From Puccinia triticina (lineage: Eukaryota > Basidiomycota > Pucciniomycetes > Pucciniales > Pucciniaceae): a DNA stretch of 64,000 nucleotides. The notes under the pieces are model-generated. The model did no database searches. It was not told the origin of the DNA and saw only the letters and a list, made by a program, of their open reading frames with translations. Position numbers and translations under genes: made by a program. Shown here in pieces: positions 33,911 through 43,960 of the stretch. The stretch is from assembly GCF_026914185.1 (NCBI RefSeq), contig NC_070572.1, positions 2,790,001-2,854,000 on the forward strand. Reading direction: 5' to 3'. Within the stretch, counting starts at the first letter, position 1. Each line of letters opens with the position of its first letter.

Positions 33911-35611
33911 TCAACCGGCGCTGGTGTTGGGGGGACGGTTAGATGGACCTTTTGAAGAGCTCCACGCTTGTGGGGCGGAGTAGTTAGACGGTTTGACCGG
34001 AGTAACCCAACTGTCAGGGACATTGACTCGATTTTTGTCGCGGGGGGCCAAGCAGGCGCCATTCGGTGAACCACAGTGTTCCCTGCACCAGTGACAGCGT
34101 CCTAACGAATCCAAATACGAATGGATCCTCCAACGTAACTCATCCGACATCCGTCCGGTTGGTTTTCCATCTGAGGATGCTTGAGTGGTTGCATTTGCCT
34201 GGGAGTTCAGCGGCTTGCCTCGGTTCGATGGTGGTAGGCGTTTTGGCAGGGCCTCGTAGAATGTTCGGACACGCTTCGCGAAGCGGTTGTATTTGAAGGG
34301 CTCCGCTTTGAGCAACTCAAATTTTTGTACGTCGCCTTGCAGTTCCTCCGGGAGGCCGATGGTCATCCATTCCGCAAGACTGAGGTCCGAGATAACTGGG
34401 GATTCGCAGTCAAAGTTGACCATTCGCTGGAGTGTTCGAGCGCGCGTTTCGAACTGAGTGAAAGTCTCCGTGTTTTCCATTTTCAATCCACGGATCTTCG
34501 TTTTGAGCGAGTGACGCCAACAAACTGGAATCGCCGTCTCGAAAAGTGCTTCCTTGAAGTCCTTCCAAGGTCTTCCCAGATAATTCTTTGCTTTGTTCGA
34601 ATAGAAGGAAAGTAGGTTGGTTTCTTTGATTAATGTCCCGGTGATTTTGATCTTGTTGTCATCCAGAGATATCGTTTTTGTGTCAAAGAAAATTTGTAAG
34701 CTGTTGATCCACGACAGGAATGGCTCCGTTTCTTGGAACGGGCCGGTGTAGGCGGGGCCGTCAGAAGTACGAAAACGTCGGAGATCTACATGGTCGTCTT
34801 TTGGGGCTGTGGCTGGGGTTTGAGACCACTCTCTTTTCGCAGACGATCGGATGAAGGCCTCCTCCATTCTTGCCAATTGTTCGGCGTCCACTTTCGCCCG
34901 CTCGTCCGCTGCTTCTTGTGCTGCTACTGCCCTTCGTTCCGCTGCTCTCTGCGCTTCCAAGCTAGCCTGTTGGATTTGCAGGGACATACGTTGCATCTCC
35001 GCAATTAGCCCCAGTGCGTCGACGCCCGTGCTGAGGTTCTGGGTCGGTGCTCCTGGGGGTGTCTCTTCGACAGGATTATCTCCTGCGTTTGCCGACATCT
35101 TCTCTAGAGCGGTTGGCGTGGGAGGGATGGAACTGGCGGAGCGGTTTGTGGAGGGGTCTGGTGGGCTTCTCGTGTCTGCTACTTTCGCTGGAGGTGGGAG
35201 TGCTGGGAGTGTGGAAAGTAGTGGGTTGAAAGGTCCTGGAGGCGGGGGAGGGGGTCTAATTGATTCCAGGCCAATTGGCGACCAAGCTTTAACTACTGGG
35301 GGAATGTCGCTATCAGCCGAGAAGAAGGAGGTTGCTGGACTGTTCGGGAAGCCTATTGCTGGAGGGAGCGTTAAAGAGACTGAAAGCGAAGCCGGGCACA
35401 AGTTGGTCTCGAGATGATGGGGCGCCGGAATTGGTTGGGTGCGGCTTGAGGAAGCCTCTCTGGAGGCTGCTGTTTCTACAAGCTCTGCTGATTTGGCTGC
35501 TCGTGCTGCCGCTGCTGCCGTTCGTTTTGCCTTATTTGCTGCCCGGAGGAGCGCTTCGGTGTCTGTCGGTGGGTGAAGTTGATCGGATGAGGTGGTTCTC
35601 CTCGTGGACAT
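33911..35611 (-). CDS. Gag protein of the gag-only retrotransposon
   Basis: 566 residues from ATG at 35611 to TGA at 33911. An N-terminal low-complexity region (Ala-, Pro- and Ser-rich, about 1-190) is followed by a coiled-coil-like segment (about 200-260, QQASLEAQRAAERRAVA) and a retrotransposon Gag capsid domain (about 290-470; FLSWINSLQIFF, DEWMTIGLPEELQ-like block). Near the C-terminus CHWCREHCGSPNGAC is a nucleocapsid-type zinc finger with altered spacing. The protein would assemble RNA-containing particles. After the TGA the same frame is open again to 33080 (MASVSDDQDDLYPE...), as though the stop interrupts a longer Gag or Gag-linker. Confidence 0.8.
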   Translation of the reverse strand: MSTRRTTSSDQLHPPTDTEALLRAANKAKRTAAAAARAAKSAELVETAASREASSSRTQPIPAPHHLETNLCPASLSVSLTLPPAIGFPNSPATSFFSADSDIPPVVKAWSPIGLESIRPPPPPPGPFNPLLSTLPALPPPAKVADTRSPPDPSTNRSASSIPPTPTALEKMSANAGDNPVEETPPGAPTQNLSTGVDALGLIAEMQRMSLQIQQASLEAQRAAERRAVAAQEAADERAKVDAEQLARMEEAFIRSSAKREWSQTPATAPKDDHVDLRRFRTSDGPAYTGPFQETEPFLSWINSLQIFFDTKTISLDDNKIKITGTLIKETNLLSFYSNKAKNYLGRPWKDFKEALFETAIPVCWRHSLKTKIRGLKMENTETFTQFETRARTLQRMVNFDCESPVISDLSLAEWMTIGLPEELQGDVQKFELLKAEPFKYNRFAKRVRTFYEALPKRLPPSNRGKPLNSQANATTQASSDGKPTGRMSDELRWRIHSYLDSLGRCHWCREHCGSPNGACLAPRDKNRVNVPDSWVTPVKPSNYSAPQAWSSSKGPSNRPPNTSAG

Positions 35612-36095
35612 GAGAGACCTATTAGTCGGAGACGAGGGGGGGCACGAAGGGTTTGGGTGTTGCTGGGTGCGAAGAGTGGGAGCAGGTCTAAAGCAAAACG
35701 AAGCGAAGCGAAGCGAGGCGAAGCGAGGGGGTCAAGGGTGTCGAATTGGAGGTTCGAGAAAAAAAAAGTGTAAGCGCCCAGATTTGGGGTACTTCACTGA
35801 GTGGGCTAAGGGGACGAAGGGCGAAGGCACGACATTCTAGAACCTCTGTGTGAATTGCAAAGGGGCACTAGTTCGGGGGAAGTCTCAGTACTTCCCTCGA
35901 AATACAAATTGAAAGAGAGAGAGAGGGAAACGGAAAAGAAGGAAAGGTCTTGCTCACCTAGTTCGGGGGAAGTCTCAGTACTTCCCTGCCGAACTAGGAT
36001 AGCAAGAGCTGGGGACTAAGTCGGTGGTTGATGTCGGTCGGTGATACTCCTGTGAACCTCTCTGTGAGCTCGCGGGAGCCGCAGCTCACACAGCT

Positions 36096-36524
36096 TCACT
36101 AAGCAGGTGGCCCAAGCCAATCATGGCTGGCGCTGAGTAGCGGGCAAACGTTGTTGAGCCCAGGTTAGGCCAACCAAGAAATGATTTTTTTTTTTAAAAA
36201 AAAGATATTTTCTGAGCCTCTTTCCATGTTTGGAAAAAGGCTACATAAGTGAGAAATTACAAAAAAAAAGGATGAGTCTTGGTCCAAATCCGCAGACTTT
36301 GTCTGACAAAATTTAGAGAATTGGTCTTTATGGTACAATAAACCGCGGGCCCAACATAGAAATGTGTGGTTCTGTCACCGCCAGCAAACGGCTGAGGTAA
36401 ACCGGATTTTGTCGCGCTGACAAAATCCGAACTCAATTTCAAACTCGCACCCCGGGTGTGTTGCCACCTGTTCCTGTTGTAGATTTTGTAACCTGCCATT
36501 CTCAGTGGCAGGTGCAAGAGAGCA
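36096..36524. other. non-coding
   Basis: Continues the sequence to the left of 32828 across the retroelement. Includes an A/T homopolymer tract at about 36186-36204. Nothing else seen. Confidence 0.3.
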
Positions 36525-37300
36525 TGACTCCCTTGATGGCTGGTGCTAACCGGTCATCAAGGGGACATACACACCTAGCTCCCTTGATGGCCCGTCTGTA
36601 CTGGCCATCAAGAGGAACACCCTACACCCTCTTGATGGCTGGTCAGTACCGGCCAGCAAGAGTAAAACACTATTTATACTCTTGATGGCCGCTACTGACC
36701 GGCCATCAAGAGGTGATACACATACCCCTTGATGGTGTGTCAGTACACTGGCCATCAAGACAAAAACACTAAACTCTTGATGGCCCATACTGGCCGGTCA
36801 TCAAGAGCAAAACTCTCTGGGTGATGTGTATACACATCACCCTTGATGACCAGTCAGTACCAGCCATTGAGAGGAAAATAATACACTCTTGATGGCCTGG
36901 ATTGATCAGCCATTGAGAGGAAATGAGCATCTTGCACAGTGACCCAACTGGTCATTGAGAGCAAAGCGCTTCACTCTTGATGGCCAGTCAGCGCAGGCCA
37001 TCAAGAGTGTAGTATATTCCTCTTGATGGCCAGTACTGACGGGCCATTGAGTGGGGTGTGAATATCCTCTCAATGGCTAATCAGTCCAGGCCATCAAGAG
37101 TGTATTATGTAATATGTTCCTCTCGATGGCTGCTGACTGGTCATCAAGGGTGATGTGTATACACATCACCCAGAGAGTTTTGCTCTTGATGACCGGCCAG
37201 TATGGGCCATCAAGAGTTTAGTGTTTTTGTCTTGATGGCTGGTGTACTGACACACCATCAAGGGGTATGTGTGACACCTCTTGATGGCCGCTGCTGGTGT
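36525..37300. repeat. array of about 16 palindromic units (CTCTTGATGGC...GCCATCAAGAG)
   Basis: Each unit is about 34 bp, with arms CTCTTGATGGCC and GGCCATCAAGAG around an 8-12 bp centre that often contains CAGTAC; the pitch is about 46-50 bp. Starts seen near 36531, 36581, 36629, 36680, 36726, 36774, 36840, 36886, 36974, 37020, 37067, 37120, 37184, 37230 and 37279, plus one half-unit near 36940. At a larger scale about 36690-36850 and 37140-37290 are inverted copies of each other, both holding GGTGATGTGTATACACATCACC. Confidence 0.85.
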
Positions 37301-38030
37301 CACTCATTCATGACCTGTCATTTACAGGTCTTACCCTCAATTAGGGATCTTCATGTGACACCAGTGGATGTTAATCCACCCACCTGCAGCCATTCATATC
37401 CAAGCATCCTTAGTACAGTGGTTAGTACACTTGACATGGATATAAGAGACATAGGTTCAACTCCCATAGAACACATAATATTTTCTGGAGTTTCACATGA
37501 TTACTGCTGGGGCAAGCTCTTGAGACCTTTCAACTATCCTTAGACCATTGCCTGATTTTATCATCGCCGAAGCGCTGCACTTGACCTCATCCAACGTGTG
37601 TCAGGCATGTAATGGAAAACATTGCAGAAAATTGAGAAAAAGTTCTTCCTCTGCAAGTAATCATCTCAAATATTGAGGAGAGAGTTGGAACAAAAGGAAG
37701 GGTGTGCTTGCATCTTGCGCAGACCCTGGGTACTACTACCTTCATCTAAGACCTTCATCTTGACAAACAGTTAGTATTCCAAAAATTTACGGAAAATGTT
37801 ATGCCAGGCTCTCCCATACATTTTTCAGGTAATCAAGAGCTTGAATCATTTTGTATTACAATTTCATCTGTGCTGTCTTTTGTTAATTTGATATTTTCTG
37901 TCATCATTTCATTGGAAGAACCGCCATGGAGTTGATTTACTTCAAATAAAATCAAGTCAAAGAATTCAATTTCAGTGGATACTGGAAGCAAAAGCCTGGA
38001 GATCTGCTACTCATTACTCACATTCTTGGG
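37301..38030. other. non-coding, with a tRNA-like head at 37406-37478
   Basis: A D-arm-like block (GTACAGTGGTTAGTAC, about 37413-37428) resembling box A and a perfect box B (GGTTCAACTCC, about 37454-37464) are spaced as in a tRNA. The anticodon arm does not fold well and acceptor pairing is absent, so this is a tRNA pseudogene or SINE head, not a functional tRNA. The rest holds nothing recognisable. Confidence 0.4.
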
Positions 38031-38335
38031 TGATCTCATGAGAACCGTGGGACCGCTCCTAAACGTTGTGTATGGTTGCGTGGAACAAAAGTTGACCCAG
38101 GCGCATTTCAGTAGTTGGAAGTCAAAAATGAAAATGCCAAAAGGTAGTAATTGGAAATATAATTTTTGCAAAAATGGCAAAAATTAAAAAAATTATAACT
38201 CCTCACTGCAGCGCCCAAGCCCTGCCAAAATTTTACAGAGGGCAAGATCCCCTCTCAAAAGAACATGATGAGATTCATGGAATTAGCACACCCCAGGAAT
38301 GGGGTGTGGTACTGTGCACTCATTTTGGCAGGTAT

Positions 38336-38743
38336 CAACAATGGGAAGTTATGTTATCCGTAACAAAAAGTAACGGATAACGTAACTGAATTGGTGCCGT
38401 TATCGTTGCGCTAACGGCAGCATTGTTTTAGTTATGTAATTTTTTGATTTTTTTTCTGTCTTATTAGACCTGTTACATTATCCCCCGCAATCTGAGGAGG
38501 ATAACGTGCGGATAAAGCGGTTTTTTCGCCAATTTTACGGTGCTTTTACGCCAGATAATGCGGTTAGCGCGTTATCGGCGTTATTTTTTGTGGCATCAAG
38601 GCGGAAAGTCCCTTCCGTTACGTTATCCAAACAAGCGCAGGAACATTTCACCAGATAACAATAACGCGTTATCTGGTAACAGTGGGAAGTTATGTTACTA
38701 AAATCCCGCTGGATAATGTAACGTAAGTAACTTCCCATTGTTG
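38336..38743. mobile_element. 408-bp CAAC...GTTG MITE
   Basis: TIR CAACAATGGGAAGTTA at both ends; perfect 7-bp duplication CAGGTAT at 38329-38335 and 38744-38750. The body is full of GTTATCC, GATAACG and GTAACG words. Shares CAACAATG ends with the complete hAT at 39454. Confidence 0.85.
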
Positions 38744-39023
38744 CAGGTATCCTACTAATGAACACCACCAAAACCTTAGCATAAGTGCCCCTAAGGGTCC
38801 CAAAATTTTACGGTGCACATATTAAGCTCTGAAAACAATATGATGAGCTTCGTGGCATTATCACACCCCATTCCTGGGTTGTGCTACTGTGCGCCCATTT
38901 TGGCAGGTATCCTACTTTTGAACACCACCAAACCTTTATCCACATTGCCTCAAAGGGTCCCAAAATTTTACAGTTCACACAAAAATCCCTGAAAATAATA
39001 TGGTGAGCTGCATGGCATTAATA

Positions 39024-39243
39024 GGGGGTTTAAAAGTTGGCCAGATACAACTTGCATGCCCTTTTGCAAGTTGGTGTTCAATTTCATTCTTGAACACTGA
39101 GTTGCAAAAGTGCATGCAAGTCACATTGTACTACACCCCCCAAACTTGCTTGAATTTTTTGGAATGTTGGTGTTGAGGAAAAGCCTTGACAACCAACTTG
39201 CAAAAGTACATGCAAGTCATGCATGGGCAACTTTGAATCCCCC
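39024..39243. mobile_element. 220-bp MITE
   Basis: TIR GGGGGWTTMAAAGTTG on both ends, flanked by TAATA at 39019-39023 and 39244-39248. Internal 'tgcaagt' and 'cttgca' words in both orientations. The interrupted repeat unit matches its neighbours once the element is removed. Family uncertain. Confidence 0.75.
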
Positions 39244-39453
39244 TAATACACCTCAGTAATGGGGTGTGCTGCTGTGCACCCATTATGGCTGGTGTCCTAC
39301 TCAGGAACATCACCAAAACCCTAGCCAAACCCATTCCTGGGGTATGATAATGCCTTGCAGCTCACCATATTGTTTATAGAGCTTAATCTGTGCACTGTAA
39401 AATTTTGGGACCCTTTGGGGCACCAAGGTTTCAGTGGTGTTCATTAGTAGGAT

Positions 39454-42400
39454 CAACAATGTAACCATTACAATACATGTATTTGTATTGGCGTGTAACG
39501 TATCTTAATATATCGCCGTTACGGTGTAACGGTAGCGTAATTGCTGCCCGCTACGTTACAGTGTAATTTTCCCTCTATGTAACGGCCCGCCGCTGCGATA
39601 CATCCATTTTCAGACTGGAGTATTGAGTGCGCCGATGCGCTACCGCTCTATTACACGATAAAATTGGCATGTAACGGGGGGTCCTAGGCTAGGGGCTCTG
39701 CCCCGGCCCTCCCCCTCTCCCCGGTGCTTCACCAGTCCCGGTGGATATGTATATCCACTGGTATTTGATCCTCAACTCAGAGTCAGGCTAATCCACCCAC
39801 CAGGCACCATCCCATCATGGCTCAGTCATCCCGTGCATTGGCCTCTCCACGCCCTTCATCCTCCGCCTGTGCCGCCCAACCTCCCTCGCGTCAATCAAAT
39901 CGGATAATCACCCCAGTTAAGACCCACGCAAACTATGTCCGGCCCAATCATGACTCCCAAAGGTCTCTGGCCCGCAGCGGTGCAAGTACTTCTGATGACA
40001 ACCAAACCTCGGTGACCCAATCACAAAACAATCCTGCCCGACCCAAAACAGCCTCAAATACCATTTCTGTTTCCAATTCCAGCTCACCGGCTGTTCCAAG
40101 TCCCACCAAGGTGCCTACTGTCTCCAAGCCGAAGCCAAAGAAGAGGAAGCGAAAAGAGTTGGAAACTGGTTCCAACCCGGATGCATCAACAATGGATCTT
40201 GTACAGATCTCAGATGAAGAAAACGAAAAAGCGTATAAGAAGGGGAAGAAGACTAGAGGCGTAGCTGCTAAAGACACGGACAATGTGGCGTTGTTTTTTG
40301 AGTCTCCTACTCGAGGGAAAGGCGAAGGAAGTTCTCTAAAACTTTCAATTATTGTGGTATGTGTTGTACTCATTGTCTTCAGCCTTGTATCTTTCAGACC
40401 AAAGTCCCTAAGCTGCATTACAAGTGCAAGTGGTGCTTCAATACCTACAAGCAAGGAAAATATACTCGATCAAACTTAATCAAACATTGGGACGGTGACC
40501 TCACGTGATCAGCATGCCCTGGAAGATCTGCTGCCATCAAGGCCGGAGCCTGCTTACCCCGCACCTTGAAGGAGGAAGCAGCTGAAGCAAAGAAGAACAA
40601 AACAAACACCATGACCAAATACACCGAAAGCGCCTCCTTTGATAACCGCACTCTCAACCAAATCGTTGTCATCTGGCTCATTGACACAGCGCAACCTTGG
40701 ATGCAAATTGGTGATGCTGTGCTTGGATTCTCATACGACTACACCCAACGTGGGGTCAAACTCTTTTTGCGCGCTTGGGCTGCCGGCGAGGCCCATAGAT
40801 TGTACCTCAACCTTAAAGAAAAAGTTAGATATACATTAAAGGTAAGAGGTTTCTCTTAATTTATTTTATGAAATAGTCTAATTTTATGACTATTTCTTAA
40901 AGTCACTCGACTCAAAGATAAGCCTGATCCATGACGTATGGACCACCAAGGGCAACCGTCAGGCATTCATGGGTATATTGTTTACCTACATTTTGGATGA
41001 TTGGACGTTTGAAGTGCGTCACCTAGCTCTAAAGTACCTCTCTTGGACTCATAAAGGGAAGTATCTTGCCGTCCCTTTTGCTCATATCATCACTGACCTT
41101 GGGCTTGAAAATAAGATAAGTTTCTTACTATTTATTCATTTCCACTTATCTATTTTCTAATTGTTTTTTTCTCAATCTACATACATCGTAGGCCAAACAA
41201 CTGATTCCGGCTCTAATAACCGCACAATGACAACCGCCGCCAAAGAGATAGTCTTAAAAAAGACCGGCAAGGACGTCAACCTGGCCGCAAATCACATCCG
41301 TTGCTTTTGTCATAAAATTGCTCTGATTGTGTTGGCTGGGCTCAAGGCCATAGCTCTCTCAACCGAGGGCTTAGCCCCACAACGACACGCAGCTCTTGCA
41401 TTTGTACCTGCGCTGGAAGATATCGCCAAAGTTGTTGAGGAAGGCACTGAGGCGGTAATTCCAGCAGCTGATGCCTTTGGTGACCCACTCCCTGCGGGTG
41501 GTTCCGATGCCGGGGGCAATTCTGATGATGAACTCGAGGTGCCAAGCACAAAGCCAACTGGCACGGTCTCAGAGATATTAACAAAGGTTGATTCAGTGAT
41601 TCAAAGGATCACAAGCTCAGCGGCCAGAAGAGCCGAATTCAACTTGTGGCACAAGAAGCTCAAATATGATGGTCCATCTCTCATTGCAGGGTATGGTATT
41701 TGCTGGAATATTAAGTGGCAGAGCCGGGACCGTGCGTACAAAGCTCAAGAAGTTATTGACAAGCTCATCACAAAAAAAAAAGTCAGACAAGAACACGATC
41801 AGAGCAGCAAAAACTTCTTTCACGAGTACGTGATTGGCCGCGGGGACTGGGATGTTGTCAATTGATTGAACAACATACTCAGTGTATGTATTCTACTGCA
41901 ATTGTATTGATTTATTATTCATTGGTGATGATACATTGACTGATCTCATTGCTTTTTGCACACAGGAATTCTACTTTATTACCAAAAAGATGGAAGGCGA
42001 TCATTCCTTGGCATCTCTAATGCTGTGTGAATACAATCACATTCTCAACTACTTAGAAAAACAACGTGGATCTTGCTCTGAACCCAAAATCGATGTGATG
42101 ATTGACAAAATGATTGACAAGACAAAAGGCTACCTCAAGGAGGCATTGGATTGTGATGCTGTACTTCTAGCCACAATGTTAAACCCAGTGTACCAACTAT
42201 CCGCCTTCCCATTATGGTTCAAGTTGCACCACAACTACGCTAAGGACTTACTTGAATCCAAATTTGAAAGAGTCAAGAACATCATTTCCTCCAACACAGG
42301 TGCTATTTCACAACGGTCTTCTCCTCCGGTTGTACATAAGTCAACCAGCAACATCCAAATACCGTAGGAAGACCAAGGATGTTGACCTTTTCCCTGATGC

Positions 42401-43236
42401 CATGGATTCACAACCCAACGATGGGTTGACCCTATACCTTGGAGGTAAAAACAAGATCCCCGTGGCCAATGCAGACCAATGCCTCAAGTGGTGGAAGGTA
42501 TGTATGTATGTATTAGATTTCGATTTATATCAGTTTTGTCATTGAGCTTCATTAACCATTCTCTTCTATTTGATACAGGACCATCACAAAGAATTCCCCA
42601 TCCTGTCATCAATGGCCAAGGACTATTTGGCTTGCTCGGCAACCTCGGCGACTGTGGAGCGGTGTTTCTCGGCTGCAGCCAACGTTTGTGAACATGATCG
42701 TGGGAACCTGGCCCCTAGAACCGTTGAGAGATCGGTATATCCTCACCAATGGTTGCAGCAAGTATATGAGGCCAATGGCGAGTTTGAAGACACCCAAATT
42801 TTTATCACCAAAGGATACAAAGAGCTTGAGAAAAAGAAAAACCAACAGAAAAAGGCAAATGCTAGTACTACTACTAGCGCTGGAGTTTCACATTAAGTAG
42901 TCTTTTTTCTTCTTTTTGTTTTATGTGGATGTTTTTTTGCATTCTTTTCCCCTCCTCCCTCCCCCTTACTGCCTCATAGGTTTGATAGTATACATATGTC
43001 TTGTAAGGTCCACAATGCTAAAACACAATTACACCAATACACCGGCTACTGTATTGGTAGTGAATTGATTACCCAATGTGTTACAGAGGTTTTCAAACTT
43101 ATGTATTGGGGAATTCGGTATTCTGCATCAATGTGCCGATGCGCTACACCACTTTTCACTTGGTGTGTAACAGAGCCCAATTACGATACATTGTATATGC
43201 CGCTACGTTACATGTATCGTAATGGTTACATTGTTG
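39454..43236 (+). mobile_element. hAT transposon, nearly full length
   Basis: TIR CAACAATGTAACCATTAC at 39454 and its complement ending at 43236; 7-bp duplication GTAGGAT at 39447-39453 and 43237-43243. Neighbouring repeat units show the empty site (ATTAGTAGGATACCTGCC, complement near 38760-38744), which supports 7 bp rather than 8. Subterminal regions are rich in GTAAC/CGTTAC words. Contains the transposase described next. Confidence 0.88.
39817..42896 (+). pseudogene. hAT transposase with BED zinc finger
   Basis: Begins ATG 39817 with a Ser/Pro-rich and basic tail (KPKPKKRKRKE, nuclear-localisation-like). After an intron ending at about 40398 a BED-type finger appears: YKCKWCFNTY...NLIKHW. 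The catalytic core follows in exons (HDVWTTKGNRQAFMGI near 40940; TTDSGSNNRTM; HIRCFCHKIALIV near 41290; GYGICWNIKWQSRDRA near 41690). The C-terminal hAT dimerisation domain is at about 42480-42760 (LKWWKDHHKEFPILSSMA, SATVERCFSAA). Defects: TGA 40506 just after the BED finger, TGA 41863 in place of Trp, and a frameshift near 42340. Otherwise complete, so recently active but now dead. Confidence 0.85.
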
Positions 43237-43608
43237 GTAGGATACCTGCCAAAATGCGCGCACAGTAGCACACCCCAGGAATGGGGTGTGCTAATGCCAT
43301 GCAGCTCCCCATGTGCGTTTGAGAGGGTTTTCTGCCCTCTGTAAAATTTTGGCGGGACTTGAGCGCTGCAGTGAGGAGTTATGATTTTTTCTTATTTGTT
43401 GCCATTTTTCAAAAAATTACATGTCTGACTACCTTTTGGTATTTTCAATTTTGACTTCTGACTACCAAAATGCGCCTGGGTCAATTTTTGGTCCGTGCAA
43501 CCCAAGCGCAACGTTGTGGAGCCGTCCTCGCCAATGTAAACAGTGTTTGGTAGTCAGAAATTGAAAAATTGGTAGTCAATTAATCAAGACCCTGTATATA
43601 TTCCAATG

Positions 43609-43960
43609 TTTCAGAACTTTTTGGCCAATTTGTGGAAGAATAAGGTTTTGAAAAATTAGGAAATTTCTCAAATTCTGACAAAGTCATGTTCATTGATTTG
43701 TAAAATAAATCTTGAAAATGTTGCCTCCTTCACCCGCAGTGCGTGAAGTGTTTGGAAGTGTGCTGTTTCAGAACTTTTTGGCAAATTTGTGGAAGAATAA
43801 GGTTTTGATTTGGCCAATTTGTGGAAGAATAAGGTTTTGAAAAATTAGGAAATTTCTCAAATTCTGACAAAGTCATGTTCATTGATTTGTAAAATAAATC
43901 TTGAAAATGTTGCCTCCTTCACCCGCAGTGCGTGAAGCGTTTGGAAGTGTGCACTGCACA
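43609..43960. repeat. tandem duplication, period about 189 bp
   Basis: The segment beginning TTGGCCAATTTGTGGAAG at 43620 and running to TTTGGAAGTGTGC near 43763 recurs from 43809 to 43952 with one or two base differences. Near-identity implies a recent event. Confidence 0.8.

Larger units (their letters stand above)
32833..36090 (-). mobile_element. gag-only LTR retrotransposon, very young
   Basis: LTRs 32833-33154 and 35769-36090, 322 bp each, differ by eye at one base (A/G at the 'gaaggcac' position). A perfect 5-bp duplication CAGCT lies at 32828-32832 and 36091-36095. On the minus strand the LTR starts TGTGAGCTGCGG and ends CGCTTACA, with a polypurine AGAGGGGGAGAA just before the 3' LTR (33155-33166). 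The interior is only 2.6 kb: gag and a short following segment, with no protease, reverse transcriptase, RNase H or integrase. It must move with enzymes supplied by another element. Confidence 0.9.
38031..43540. repeat. nest of repeated units flanking a hAT transposon
   Basis: A unit of about 150-200 bp containing GGCAGGTATCCTACT, CCCAAAATTTTAC and CACCCCATTCCTGGGGTGTG occurs directly near 38200-38335, 38744-38905 and 38905-39023, and inverted near 39320-39453 and 43237-43400. The outer parts (38040-38330 and 43260-43520) are inverted copies of each other, including 'gacccaggcgcattt'. Three further elements are inserted in it (38336-38743, 39024-39243, 39454-43236). Confidence 0.7.

Noticed and set aside
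34851..35417. 188-residue plus-strand ORF opposite the Gag gene
   Set aside because: Antisense of Gag low-complexity region; sequence is composition-driven.
36525..37300. Regular repeats with spacers looked like a CRISPR array
   Set aside because: Units are themselves palindromes with variable centres, lie in intron-bearing eukaryotic DNA, and no cas genes are present.
39948..40454. 168-residue minus-strand ORF
   Set aside because: Antisense shadow of the hAT transposase N-terminus; no domain.
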